DNA of 64,000 bases, taken from the NCBI GenBank assembly GCA_964451375.1, contig CAYVIN010000012.1, positions 1 through 64,000 on the forward strand, in the 5' to 3' direction. The notes below the pieces were generated by a model, which saw only the letters and a list, made by a program, of their open reading frames with translations, searched no databases and was not told where the DNA came from. The stretch comes from JAGXQV01 sp964451375 (GTDB taxonomy: Bacteria; Pseudomonadota; Gammaproteobacteria; Burkholderiales; Sulfuricellaceae). Both the position numbers and the translations under genes were made by a program. Shown in pieces: positions 26,613-35,362 of the stretch (positions are counted from its first letter, which is position 1; every line of letters starts with the position of its first letter).

Positions 26613-27024
26613 GTTGGGCAATCTCGATGCAACGGCTTGCGAGGATTTCCACGGTGGCGCGCTGCGCCGGGAATGACGCGCCGACCAGGGCGACTTCCGG
26701 TAGCGGGGGCCGGCATACCTTGGGCAACAAGTGCAGCAGATAGGGCAATCCGGCGGCGTGTCCATACCCTTCGGCAAAAGCCGCCACCGCTTCCCGGTCG
26801 AGCACCACTAACGTGTCCGGCTCAGCGAGACCGCTGACGGCGTCGGCGAAAACCACCCGTTTCCGGCCTTCCATGAGGCTGAGGAGGTTTATGCCGCACA
26901 GTCCCCCGTCAATCAGATCGATTCCGGGCGGTAGCGGAATGGCTTTGAGATGTTCAAAAACCCGCCAGCCCAGATCATCTTCCGCGATCAGGCGGTTTCC
27001 CAGGCAGATGATGGCGGCGTTCAT
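26599..27024 (-). CDS. NiFe hydrogenase maturation endopeptidase
   Basis: A 141-residue peptidase that would trim the C-terminus of the large subunit after nickel insertion. The HyaD/HycI family marks are CLGNRLIAEDDLGWRVFEHL, DGGLCGINLL and FADAVSG. Start at ATG 27024 is preferred on similarity; a GTG at 27033 is possible. It lies just after the large-subunit stop. Its presence is informative: purely regulatory hydrogenases of the HoxBC/HupUV type lack a cleaved tail and need no such protease. Confidence 0.85.
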   Translation of the reverse strand: MNAAIICLGNRLIAEDDLGWRVFEHLKAIPLPPGIDLIDGGLCGINLLSLMEGRKRVVFADAVSGLAEPDTLVVLDREAVAAFAEGYGHAAGLPYLLHLLPKVCRPPLPEVALVGASFPAQRATVEILASRCIEIAQHGNH

Positions 27025-27036
27025 GCTTTTCACTGG

Positions 27037-28572
27037 TCAGAAGCGCAGCGTCCGGCGTCCCGTGCCGACGGTGTGTACCGTGCAGACCAGGCAGGGGTCG
27101 AAGGAACGCACCACGTGGCCGGCTTCCACCGGGTCGTCAAGGTCGGCGACTGGCGTGCCGATCAGGGCTTCTTCCCACGGCCCGCGCAGACCGGCGCTAT
27201 CGCGCGGCGAGCCGTTCCAGGCGGTGGGGGTGACGATCTGGTAGCGGGTGATTTTTCCGTTGGCGATTTCCACCCAGTGGCCGAGTGCGCCGCGCGCCGC
27301 CTCGATCAGACCGTATCCCCGTCCTTCCAGAATTGGGGCGGTGGGGGTGTAGTAAGGCTGGTCGGCGTGGGCGAGCATTTCGTCGAGCCAGGTAAACATG
27401 GCGGGAAGCAGGGTTGCCGGGCGCGTCAGGCGAGCCAGTTGGCGCACTACCAGATTGGCGGCATCGCGCCGCAACAGGTCACAAAACAGTGGGTCGGCGG
27501 CGACGATGCGCTCCGCCAGCGGGCCGGTTTCGGTGGGTTGGCCGAGGTAACGCGGGGCTTTGCTCCACGAGTATTTGTTTCCTTCGGCGCCACTGGCCTG
27601 GGGATCGGTTTGCCCCTCGAAGGGATGGCGACCACCGGGATAATCGGCATACCAGGATGCAGCGACATGTTCGGCAATCCGGGCCTGGTCGAAAGGCTGA
27701 GACGCCCCGTCGTTGCCGACGTAGCCCGCTGCGACCAGGCGGCGCTGTCCTTGCTGACCTGCGACGGCGGTTTCAGCGGGTAAATCCAGGGAGCCGCAGG
27801 ACAGGAAATTGCCGTGTCCGCGTCCCCAGGCGCTTAGTCCGGCATCGGCGGCGAAACGCAGCAGGAAGCCGACATCGCTGTCGCGATGGGCCGGGTCGGC
27901 GGCCAGCCAGGCGTCGAGGTCGGCGGCGCTGCGCAGTTCCTGCCAGCGTTCCAGCGGGCAACCGAGAACGCAGGTTTCGTACCATTTGCGGAATTGCGCG
28001 AGGATATGGCGGCACTGATTCAGTTCGACCTGCGGCGGGATGTAGGCGACGCCGCCCGGTACCATGAAGGAACTATGCGGCCATTGGCCGCCGAGGATGG
28101 CGATGATTTCGAGGAGATGTTTGGTGTGTTTTACCGCGTCGATGCAGCGGGTTCCGCTAAGCGGGGAATAGCGGCGCTGGGCTTCGGTATACAGGGGTTG
28201 GGCCTGATGCAGGGACGTGGTGAAATCCGGCATAAACATCAGCAGCGATTGGCGAACATCGCTCTGGCAGTTTTCCGTCATCAGAGCCAGATTACGCAGG
28301 CGGATGGCGTTGTCCGGCAGGGTGACTCCGGCGATCCGGTCAAGCGCGGTAGCTGCCGCCATCAGGTGCGTGGTGCTGCATATTCCGCAGATGCGCGGGG
28401 TAATCACCAGACCATCAAGCGCACCGCGCCCGATCATGATGTTTTCAAAGCCGCGAAACAGGGTGCCGGAACTCCAGGCATCGACGATGCGGCCATCTTC
28501 CACCTCGATGCGGATTTCCAGATCACCCTCGACCCGGTTGAGGGGAACATCGTGGAGTATACGTTTGGTCAT
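27037..28572 (-). CDS. hupL: NiFe hydrogenase large subunit, group 2-like
   Basis: The 511-residue catalytic subunit holds the NiFe site ligands RICGICSTTHL near residue 60 and DPCLVCTVH near the end. The start LNRVEGDLEIRIEVEDGRIVDAW is typical. The tail after the last ligand His is only 11 residues (TVGTGRRTLRF), a short but possibly cleavable extension. With no Tat signal on the small subunit, the enzyme is cytoplasmic. It is 13 bases downstream of the small subunit. Group 2 uptake or H2-sensing function is inferred from the pair and operon; no hyp genes are in the window. Confidence 0.9.
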   Translation of the reverse strand: MTKRILHDVPLNRVEGDLEIRIEVEDGRIVDAWSSGTLFRGFENIMIGRGALDGLVITPRICGICSTTHLMAAATALDRIAGVTLPDNAIRLRNLALMTENCQSDVRQSLLMFMPDFTTSLHQAQPLYTEAQRRYSPLSGTRCIDAVKHTKHLLEIIAILGGQWPHSSFMVPGGVAYIPPQVELNQCRHILAQFRKWYETCVLGCPLERWQELRSAADLDAWLAADPAHRDSDVGFLLRFAADAGLSAWGRGHGNFLSCGSLDLPAETAVAGQQGQRRLVAAGYVGNDGASQPFDQARIAEHVAASWYADYPGGRHPFEGQTDPQASGAEGNKYSWSKAPRYLGQPTETGPLAERIVAADPLFCDLLRRDAANLVVRQLARLTRPATLLPAMFTWLDEMLAHADQPYYTPTAPILEGRGYGLIEAARGALGHWVEIANGKITRYQIVTPTAWNGSPRDSAGLRGPWEEALIGTPVADLDDPVEAGHVVRSFDPCLVCTVHTVGTGRRTLRF

Positions 28573-28585
28573 GTTCGTCCTAACT

Positions 28586-29521
28586 TCAAATCTTGGTTTC
28601 GCGTTTTTTCAGGCGTTCCGGCGCAGCCGCAGCCGCCATGCCCTTGTACACCAGGTAATGGGCGCGGCTGATGCCTTTCGGCAGTTCGATGGGGATACCC
28701 TCAATGTTGCGGGTTTCAAAGAATGGATAAGGCATCGGGAAGTCGGGGCTGGTGCAGCCGAAACACGGTACGCCGGCGCGGGTCTTGGAAGATCGCCCAT
28801 TCCACAGGATTTTGTTGCACGGGCCGCCTACCAGCGGGCCGTGACAGCCCTTGTGAAAGAACAGGCAGCCACGTTGCGCGAAATCCCATTCTTCGACGCG
28901 GTATTCGTGGTATTCGTTGCGGGTGCAGCCTTGATGAACCATCATGCCGTACCAGTCGATAGGGCGATTGAATTCGTCGAGTTCAAGCTTTTGCCCGCTG
29001 GTTAGCGCGGTCAGAGCGCCCGATATCACTTGCGGGTGACAGGGGCAGCCCGCCAGATTGACGACCGGCATTCCCGAACGGCTGAGGAAATCCTTGCCGA
29101 GTAGCCCGCCCGGTTCCTTTTTCAGAAATTGCAGGCCGGTGGCCTTGATGTAACTGTCCGTGCCGAATCCGCCAAAGGAAGCGCAGGTGCCGGCGGCGAC
29201 GACATGTTGCGCCCGCGCCGCCAATGCGGCGACCAAGTCCTTTTTGGGCCTGCCGTTGCGCACATCAAACATGCCGGTGCTGGCCGGGCCACGGATGATC
29301 GCGCCTTCCACCACCAGTATGTCGAGCAATTGTTCGCCCTGAATCAGCGCGTCAATCAATTCATTGTGCGCAGCCGGTGAGAGTGTTGAGAGAGAAGGGT
29401 GCCACAGGAGTTTGATGCCTAATGACTCGAAAAGCTCGATCAGGTCGGGTGAATCGGCATTCAGGAACGACATGGTGTCGCCCCCGCAACCGCCGCATTG
29501 CAGCCAGTACAGTGAAATCAT
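28586..29521 (-). CDS. hupS: NiFe hydrogenase small subunit, cytosolic group 2 type
   Basis: The 311-residue electron-transfer subunit begins directly with LYWLQCGGCGGDTMSFLNA, with no twin-arginine signal, so it stays in the cytoplasm. The proximal cluster ligands are CGGC and GTCASFGGFG, and the middle/distal cluster ligands follow GCTRN, GCLFFHKGCHGP and SSKTRAGVPCFGCTSPDFP. GLQFLKKEPGGLLGKDF closely resembles cyanobacterial-type HupS (group 2a). ATG 29521 follows AGGGGA. It is the first gene of a seven-gene leftward operon. Confidence 0.9.
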   Translation of the reverse strand: MISLYWLQCGGCGGDTMSFLNADSPDLIELFESLGIKLLWHPSLSTLSPAAHNELIDALIQGEQLLDILVVEGAIIRGPASTGMFDVRNGRPKKDLVAALAARAQHVVAAGTCASFGGFGTDSYIKATGLQFLKKEPGGLLGKDFLSRSGMPVVNLAGCPCHPQVISGALTALTSGQKLELDEFNRPIDWYGMMVHQGCTRNEYHEYRVEEWDFAQRGCLFFHKGCHGPLVGGPCNKILWNGRSSKTRAGVPCFGCTSPDFPMPYPFFETRNIEGIPIELPKGISRAHYLVYKGMAAAAAPERLKKRETKI

Positions 29522-29677
29522 TATGAATTTCCCCTAATTCGAGGTTTGCACCTCAACCGCCCATACCGCGCCGCCGTCCCGGACAAAGAGGAAGCGCTAT
29601 TCGCCTTGAGCTATAAGTTGTTTTGAAAGCGTTACGGAAGTTATATGTGTACAGCATTTTTTCGTAAGGATAGCCCA

Positions 29678-29711
29678 TTTTTCCGCCAGTTACGGGAGAG
29701 TGGCGGGAAAA
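29678..29711. terminator. Hairpin between hupS and rhlE
   Basis: TTTTTCCGCCA (29678-29688) pairs with TGGCGGGAAAA (29701-29711) with one mismatch around a 12-base loop. T and A runs flank the stem, so it can act on the minus strand as terminator for the rhlE transcript. The 281-base gap also holds the start region of the hydrogenase operon. Confidence 0.5.
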
Positions 29712-29802
29712 TTGGCAATCAATGTGAGTCGAATGTGTGACGGGTTGCGTTTTCTCAACCCGGAGCGCCGCGATGTTGCTGTCGCGACACGCCGGACGAA
29801 GA

Positions 29803-31272
29803 TTATTCCGTCGGAAGGGGAGGTGGAACGGGGGGCAGGAATAACGCCGGGAGAGGTTTCTTGGATTTCTTCGTATCGCTCCGCGCCGGGGGATAAGCGG
29901 CCTGAATGACCGGCGGCAGGTGCGGATCGGGTTCATAGGGTTTGCTGAAATCGAAGCCATCGGCGGCGATCATGCTGTTGCTGCGACGCGGCGGACGGCG
30001 CTCGCTGCGTTCACCCCGACGGTCGCTGCGTTCCCGTTCGCCCCGCTGTTCTCCGCGTTCGCTACGTTCGCCCCGCTCATGATGGCGATGGGCGCGGTCG
30101 GTCGCTTCGGGATGGGCGACGATGGCGGAACGGACATCAAAACCGGCGATGGTTTGCGCCGGGATGGGGCGATTGAGCATCTTTTCGATGGCTTCGAGGA
30201 GTTTCAGTTCTTCCTCGCTTACCAGCGATATGGCGATGCCGGTGCTGCCGCCGCGCCCGGTGCGTCCGATGCGGTGGACGTAATCTTCGGGAACGTGGGG
30301 GATTTCAAAATTCACCACGTGGGGCAGTTGGTCGATGTCGATGCCGCGCGCCGCCACATCGGTAGCAACCAGGACGCGCACGGTGCCATCCTTGAACGCT
30401 TGCAGCGCTTCGGTGCGCTGTTGCTGGCTCTTGTCGCCATGGATGGCGGTCGCGCCGATGCCGTCGCGCTCCAGTTGGTGGGCGAGTTTTCCGGCCCCCT
30501 GTTTGGTGCGGCAGAACACCAGCACCTGACGGAGATCCTGGGTTTTGATGAGGTGCGCCAGCAATTCGCGTTTGCGCCCGGCATCCACCGGATGGACGAT
30601 CTGGGTGACGGTTTCCGCAGCGGTATTGCGCTTTTCGGCCTCGATCAGCACCGGATCCTTGAGCAGCCGGTCAGCGAGTTTTTTGATGTCGTCGGAGAAG
30701 GTCGCGGAGAACATCAGACTCTGGCGTTTGGTCGGCAGCAGGCCGAGGATGCGGGTGATGTCGGGGAGGAATCCCATGTCCAACATACGGTCGGCTTCGT
30801 CGAGAACGAGGATTTCAACCTGGGAGAAATTCACGGTTTTCTGTTGTACGTGATCAAGCAGGCGTCCCGGTGTGGCGACCAGGATTTCCACGCCGCGTCG
30901 CAGTTCCGCGAGTTGCGGATCAATACTGACGCCGCCGTAAATGACCGCGCAGCGCAACGGCAGATATTTGCCGTAAGTCTGGACGCTGTCGGCGACCTGC
31001 GCTGCGAGTTCGCGGGTGGGCACCAGGATGACGGCGCGGATTGGATGACGGGCCGGCGAAGTGCCGGTGTTGGCGTAACTGCTCAGGCGTTGCAGCAGGG
31101 GCAGGGTAAATCCGGCGGTTTTGCCGGTGCCGGTTTGGGCGCCGCCCATGACATCGCCGCCTTGCAGCACGACCGGGATGGCCTTGGCCTGGATGGGCGT
31201 GGGCTCGGTATACCCCTGGTCGGCTACGGCCTTGAGCAATTCAGGCAAAAGGCCCAGCGTTTCAAATGACAT
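29803..31272 (-). CDS. rhlE: DEAD-box RNA helicase, RhlE type
   Basis: A 489-residue ATP-dependent RNA helicase involved in ribosome assembly and RNA turnover. All family motifs are intact: Q motif (GYTEPTPIQAKAIP), AQTGTGKT, PTRELAAQV, VLDEADRMLDMGF, SAT, and HRIGRTGRGG. The tail from about residue 390 is basic and repetitive (RGERSERGEQ, RRGERSER), as in RhlE, and should bind RNA. The ATG is preceded by AAGGAG. Confidence 0.95.
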   Translation of the reverse strand: MSFETLGLLPELLKAVADQGYTEPTPIQAKAIPVVLQGGDVMGGAQTGTGKTAGFTLPLLQRLSSYANTGTSPARHPIRAVILVPTRELAAQVADSVQTYGKYLPLRCAVIYGGVSIDPQLAELRRGVEILVATPGRLLDHVQQKTVNFSQVEILVLDEADRMLDMGFLPDITRILGLLPTKRQSLMFSATFSDDIKKLADRLLKDPVLIEAEKRNTAAETVTQIVHPVDAGRKRELLAHLIKTQDLRQVLVFCRTKQGAGKLAHQLERDGIGATAIHGDKSQQQRTEALQAFKDGTVRVLVATDVAARGIDIDQLPHVVNFEIPHVPEDYVHRIGRTGRGGSTGIAISLVSEEELKLLEAIEKMLNRPIPAQTIAGFDVRSAIVAHPEATDRAHRHHERGERSERGEQRGERERSDRRGERSERRPPRRSNSMIAADGFDFSKPYEPDPHLPPVIQAAYPPARSDTKKSKKPLPALFLPPVPPPLPTE

Positions 31273-31302
31273 GCGGTGAAACTCCTTGTGTTGCCGCCGG
31301 AT

Positions 31303-32154
31303 TCAGCCGGCGGAAAATACGGTGACAAAATGGATGGCGAGGGAGTGATTGGGGTCGAGTTCTTCACCCAGGCAGAAATAACCGCGTGGTGGAACCAGTT
31401 TTTCGCCTCTATGAATCTTGAACTTGGCGCCGACTTCGGGAAACACAAAAGTGCCGTTGGTGCTGTTGTCCACCAGGTAAATACTGCCGCTGCGGTATTC
31501 CACCTGGCCGTGGCGGCGCGACGCCATGCTGCTTTCGATGACGATGTCGCTGCCATCGTCGCGCCCGAAGGTGATGGTGGTGCGGTCGCCATACAACACC
31601 ATTTCCTTGCTGGATTGATCCTTGAGCCGCCAGCGCAGGCGCAGTTTTTTTCCGGTGCGATCCGCCAGCGAGGCGAGCCGGGTGGTTTCCTCCTTGCGGT
31701 ATTTTGCCGGGGGAATGATTTCAAAGACCCGTACCCCGGTTTTGCCGCTTGGGGAACCGTATTTGACTTCGTATTGAGCGGAGAGCAGTTCCGCCGTTTC
31801 CTGCGTGGCGACGATCTGGCCGGGGCTGGCCTTGAGCAGTTCGCGCACCGCCGAGGAAATGACCTGAGTCTGGGCTTCCTTGCTTTCGTCGGCAGATGGG
31901 AGTTGGCAGATGCAGGCGCGTAATATCGGGTGATCCGGGGATTTTCCGGGGTAATCGCTGGAGATCATTTCACAGGCGGTTTCGGCGGCTTCGTTGGGAT
32001 CGCCGAGCGCCCAGACAACCTTTTTCCCCGCAGCGTTCAGCAACTTCCCGCCATGTTCCTCAATGATCCATTCGAAATTCGCGAGTACCGTTGCAGCGCT
32101 ATAACTTTGCTCGGTTTCGATGAGTTCGATCATCAGGATGGTTTTGTTTGCCAT
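31303..32154 (-). CDS. FHA protein with a degenerate cyclase-like domain
   Basis: A 283-residue cytoplasmic protein. The first 150 residues follow the fold pattern of class III nucleotide cyclases (ILMIELIETEQSYSAATVL, then EEHGGKLLNAAGKKVVWALGD, then AVRELLKASPGQIVATQETAELL) but lack the metal-binding Asp pair, so it is probably not catalytic. The C-terminal FHA domain has ITFGRDDGSDIVIESSMASRRHGQV and NSTNGTFV, the phosphothreonine-binding residues. A role in Ser/Thr phosphorylation signalling is likely, but no kinase is seen nearby. Confidence 0.75.
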   Translation of the reverse strand: MANKTILMIELIETEQSYSAATVLANFEWIIEEHGGKLLNAAGKKVVWALGDPNEAAETACEMISSDYPGKSPDHPILRACICQLPSADESKEAQTQVISSAVRELLKASPGQIVATQETAELLSAQYEVKYGSPSGKTGVRVFEIIPPAKYRKEETTRLASLADRTGKKLRLRWRLKDQSSKEMVLYGDRTTITFGRDDGSDIVIESSMASRRHGQVEYRSGSIYLVDNSTNGTFVFPEVGAKFKIHRGEKLVPPRGYFCLGEELDPNHSLAIHFVTVFSAG

Positions 32155-32205
32155 GCGGGGGTGCGGAAAGGATTAAATGGGTTGCCGCATTATAAGCGCA
32201 ACAGG

Positions 32206-32931
32206 TCAAGTGAGCCAGACTAGCGAGGCCATGCGCCCGGTGGTTTGGTCGCGGCGGTAGGAGAAAAAACGTTGTGAGTCGCGGTAGGTGCAGAAATTCC
32301 CGCCGTAAACCTGTTGAATACCCTGTCCGGCAAGGCGCAAACGCGCCAGATGGTAAAGGTCGGCCAGCCATTTGCCGGGCCGTGCGGGATGGAAGGCGTG
32401 TGTCGCGGCGGAATTTTGCGCCACAAATGCCGCGCGGACTTCCTCTCCGACCTCAAAGGCGTCCGGGCCGATGGCCGGGCCAAGCCAGGCCAGCAGGTTT
32501 TCCGGTGCGATATTCATATTCGCAGCCGTTTGTTCAATGACGCCTGCCGCAAGGCCGCGCCACCCGGCATGAACCGCCGCGACCACGCTTCCGGCGCGGT
32601 CGCACAACAATACCGGCAGGCAATCGGCAGTGAGTACGACGCATATCTGATGGGGCTGCCGGGCAATGCTGGCGTCGGCTTCCGGGACACCACAGGCGTT
32701 GGCGGTTTCGGCGATGTGGGTGGTATGCACTTGCTTGAGCCACAGCGGCTCACCAGGCAGATGGGCGCGCAGCAGCGCACGATTGGCGGATACGGCTTGC
32801 GGATCGTCGCCGACGTGGTCGCCCAGATTTAGGCTGGCGTATGGCCCACCGGATACACCGCCCTGGCGGGTGGTGACCAGGGCTTTGACGTTGGCCGGTG
32901 CAGGCCAGATAGGGGTGATCCAATCAAACAT
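32206..32931 (-). CDS. pgeF: Purine nucleoside phosphorylase, YfiH/PgeF family
   Basis: A 241-residue protein of the multicopper-polyphenol-oxidase-like fold (DUF152), now known to act on purine nucleosides and to edit peptidoglycan. The zinc ligands appear in KQVHTTHIAE, LTADCLPVLLCD and VAAVHAGWRGLAAGVIE, and AWLGPAIGPDAFEVGEEV follows. In related bacteria it lies next to rluD, as here, though a small secreted-protein gene now intervenes. Confidence 0.9.
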   Translation of the reverse strand: MFDWITPIWPAPANVKALVTTRQGGVSGGPYASLNLGDHVGDDPQAVSANRALLRAHLPGEPLWLKQVHTTHIAETANACGVPEADASIARQPHQICVVLTADCLPVLLCDRAGSVVAAVHAGWRGLAAGVIEQTAANMNIAPENLLAWLGPAIGPDAFEVGEEVRAAFVAQNSAATHAFHPARPGKWLADLYHLARLRLAGQGIQQVYGGNFCTYRDSQRFFSYRRDQTTGRMASLVWLT

Positions 32932-33024
32932 CGCAGGTCATAATTAGGCTTGAGAGATGTGATGTTGTCGTAAAACTGTAGTTCCTTTGGCTGCGTTGAG
33001 GCGCAGCTTATATAGATGCAACTT

Positions 33025-33057
33025 GTGTCTTTCCCGTAATCGATACAGGAAAGACAC
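33025..33057. terminator. Perfect 10-base hairpin
   Basis: GTGTCTTTCC (33025-33034) pairs perfectly with GGAAAGACAC (33048-33057) over a 13-base loop. It follows the stop of the small secreted protein gene on the minus strand. The flanking T run is short. Confidence 0.5.
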
Positions 33058-33080
33058 TTTGGTTGGAAATTACTGTTTGC

Positions 33081-33443
33081 CTATTGAACCGCGCTGGGAA
33101 CATACAGGATGGTGCTGACGGAACCGTCCGAGAAACGCCAGAACAAGATGGCACCTTCCAGCCCCTTGCCACTGCAATAATATACGTAGCCGCTGGATGC
33201 GCCAGTACAGCCGTATTGCAGGAGAGCTGCATCGAAGGTTTTTGCATCGTACAGAACCCCCATCGACGACGGCGCGGTACAGGTCATTCCGCCGGGGTAG
33301 GCGGACTTGTAGCACCCGACAAACATTGTCGTTGTAGTAGCGGAAAACTGATTTCCCTGCGGTAGAGGTTCAGTGAACGGTGCGGAGTTCGCAACGGAGA
33401 TTGAGGTGAACAAGAATGCAATGGCAAAGAGAAACTTCTTCAT
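33081..33443 (-). CDS. Small secreted protein, unknown
   Basis: A 120-residue protein with a signal peptide (KKFLFAIAFLFTSISVANS) and four cysteines in a compact mature region (VGCYKS, GMTCTAP, YGCTGAS, YYCSGKG), suggesting two disulfides. AGGGAGTG precedes the ATG. Flanking hairpins on both sides and a locally lower GC content make it look like a self-contained insert between rluD and pgeF. I do not recognise the family. Confidence 0.65.
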   Translation of the reverse strand: MKKFLFAIAFLFTSISVANSAPFTEPLPQGNQFSATTTTMFVGCYKSAYPGGMTCTAPSSMGVLYDAKTFDAALLQYGCTGASSGYVYYCSGKGLEGAILFWRFSDGSVSTILYVPSAVQ

Positions 33444-33575
33444 AATTAACACTCCCTATTGATTGAAAAGAGACAACTTGCCGAGCGTAAAGGAAGTCCT
33501 AAAACGCGGCGGGTATTTTCCCTTTAGTTAATTATGTATGTAAAGGGGGGGTAATAAAGAAAATGGTTAATACGT

Positions 33576-34553
33576 TCAGAATGCAAGGCGTAATGCTTCG
33601 ACAAGTGTGGTCATATCATTGGGGAGTGGCGAGACCCATTCCATAGTCATGCCACTGTTCGGATGAACGAGGCCCAGCCGCTTGGCGTGAAGGGCCTGCC
33701 GGCCCAGCTCCTTGACTGCGCTGCGCACTGCGAGCGGCAGGTTGACCGGTTTGCCGGCATACACCGGGTCGCCGGCCAGTGGGTGGCCGATGGATAACAT
33801 GTGGACGCGAATCTGGTGGGTGCGACCGGTTTCCAGGCGGCATTCCACCAGGGTGTGATGGGGAAAATGTTCGATGATGCGGTAATGGGTGAGGGCGGGT
33901 TTGCCATCCGCGACGATGGCCATTTTGGTGCGATGTGTGGGATGACGACCCAGCGGCGCTTCCACATGTCCGTCATGGGGAACGTTGCCCTGCACCAGCG
34001 CCAGGTATTCGCGTTTTACGCTGCGCGCCTGCAATTGGCGCACCAGGTCGGTTTGCGCGGTGAGGGTTTTGGCGACGACCAGCAAGCCGCTGGTGTCCTT
34101 GTCGAGGCGGTGGACGATGCCGGCGCGGGGGATGCCGGCAAGTTGCGGAGCGTGGTGGAGCAGGGCGTTGAGCAGGGTGCCCTGCCAGTTGCCGCTGCCC
34201 GGATGGACGACCAGTCCGGCGGGTTTGTCGATGATGATCAGGGCGTCGTCTTCATGGACGACGTTCAGCGCGATTTCTTCGGCGATGTAAGGGTTGTCGC
34301 CGGGGGCGGCTTGCGGCGTGACGGTGATGTTTTCTCCGCCCCATACGGTTTGTTTGGGCGCAGCGCTTTTCCCGTCGAGTGTGACGCCGCCTTGTTTGAT
34401 CCATTCCTGAAGGCGGCTGCGCGAATATTCCGGCAAAAGTTTTTGCAGGGCTTGGTCGAAGCGTAAACCTGCCATTTCCGGGGGAATGGTCAGGTGGATT
34501 TGCGGGGGGGTTGGGTTATAATCGCCAGGATTATTCGAATCGGACTCGCTCAT
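33576..34553 (-). CDS. rluD: 23S rRNA pseudouridine synthase D
   Basis: Makes pseudouridines at helix 69 of 23S rRNA. The protein has an S4 domain (RFDQALQKLLPEYSRSRLQEWIKQGGVTLDG) and the catalytic HRLDKDTSGLLVVAKT with the active Asp, then GRTHQIRVHM and GDPVYAG. With ATG 34553 it is 325 residues. That ATG shares the sequence CATG with the divergent bamD start, so both genes begin on the same bases. Longer upstream starts would overlap bamD further. Confidence 0.93.
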   Translation of the reverse strand: MSESDSNNPGDYNPTPPQIHLTIPPEMAGLRFDQALQKLLPEYSRSRLQEWIKQGGVTLDGKSAAPKQTVWGGENITVTPQAAPGDNPYIAEEIALNVVHEDDALIIIDKPAGLVVHPGSGNWQGTLLNALLHHAPQLAGIPRAGIVHRLDKDTSGLLVVAKTLTAQTDLVRQLQARSVKREYLALVQGNVPHDGHVEAPLGRHPTHRTKMAIVADGKPALTHYRIIEHFPHHTLVECRLETGRTHQIRVHMLSIGHPLAGDPVYAGKPVNLPLAVRSAVKELGRQALHAKRLGLVHPNSGMTMEWVSPLPNDMTTLVEALRLAF

Positions 34554-35334
34554 GAAACATAGTTTAGTCGTATTTCTCGTTTTGCTGTTAGCCGGATGTA
34601 GTCTGATTCCGGACATGAATGACGAAACCCGTGGCTGGTCTGCGCAGAAACTCTATTCCGAAGCGAAATCGGAGATGAACGACGGCGGCTACGAAAAGGC
34701 GATCAAATATTTTGAATTGCTGGAGGCGCGTTACCCGTATGGGCGCTATGCGCAGCAGGCCCAGATCGAAGTGGCTTATGCCTATTTCAAGGCCAGTGAA
34801 CCGGCTTCGTCGATTGCTGCCTGCGAGCGTTTCATCAAGCTCCATCCCAACCATCCCAACGTTGATTATGCGTATTATCTGAAGGGGTTGGTCAATTTTA
34901 ACGAGGATCAGGGGATACTTGGCGCGTTGGCCAATCAGGACTTGTCCGAACGTGATCCCAAGGCGGCTCGCGATGCGTTTGATTCATTCAAGGAGTTGGC
35001 GACCCGTTTCCCCGAGAGCAAATATGCTGCGGATTCAGTGGCGCGCATGAAATATCTGGTGAATGCGCTGGCTTCTCATGAGGTGCACGTCGCCCGCTAC
35101 TATTTCAAACGGGGCGCCTACGTGGCCGCCGCAAACCGCTGCCAGGCGGCGCTCAAACAATACCCTCAGGCGCCGGCGACGGAAGACGCGCTGGTGTTGA
35201 TGGTGCAGGCCTATGATGCGATGGGGTTGAGCGATTTGCGTGACGATGCCCGGCGCGTTCTGCAACAGAATTTCCCGGACAGCGCAAAAGCCAAGGCCGA
35301 CAAGGACGGCAAGCCGTGGTGGAAACTGTGGTGA
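34552..35334 (+). CDS. bamD: Outer-membrane assembly lipoprotein BamD
   Basis: Essential part of the BAM complex that inserts beta-barrel proteins. The 260-residue product has a lipoprotein signal (VVFLVLLLAGCSL) and TPR repeats typical of BamD: KLYSEAKSEMNDGGYEKAIKYFELLEARYPYGRYAQQAQ, then AYAYFKASEPASSIAACERFIKLHPNHPNVDYAYYLKG. Its start overlaps that of divergent rluD. The 3' end is followed by a strong terminator. Confidence 0.95.
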   Translation: MKHSLVVFLVLLLAGCSLIPDMNDETRGWSAQKLYSEAKSEMNDGGYEKAIKYFELLEARYPYGRYAQQAQIEVAYAYFKASEPASSIAACERFIKLHPNHPNVDYAYYLKGLVNFNEDQGILGALANQDLSERDPKAARDAFDSFKELATRFPESKYAADSVARMKYLVNALASHEVHVARYYFKRGAYVAAANRCQAALKQYPQAPATEDALVLMVQAYDAMGLSDLRDDARRVLQQNFPDSAKAKADKDGKPWWKLW

Positions 35335-35362
35335 CACCGCAGTAATTTCAAGGCACAAAAAA

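Noticed and set aside
29540..29565. Possible minus-strand sigma-54 promoter for hupS (GG-N10-GC)
   Set aside because: Only the GG and TGC elements match; the -24 block departs from TGGCAC, so it is too weak to list.
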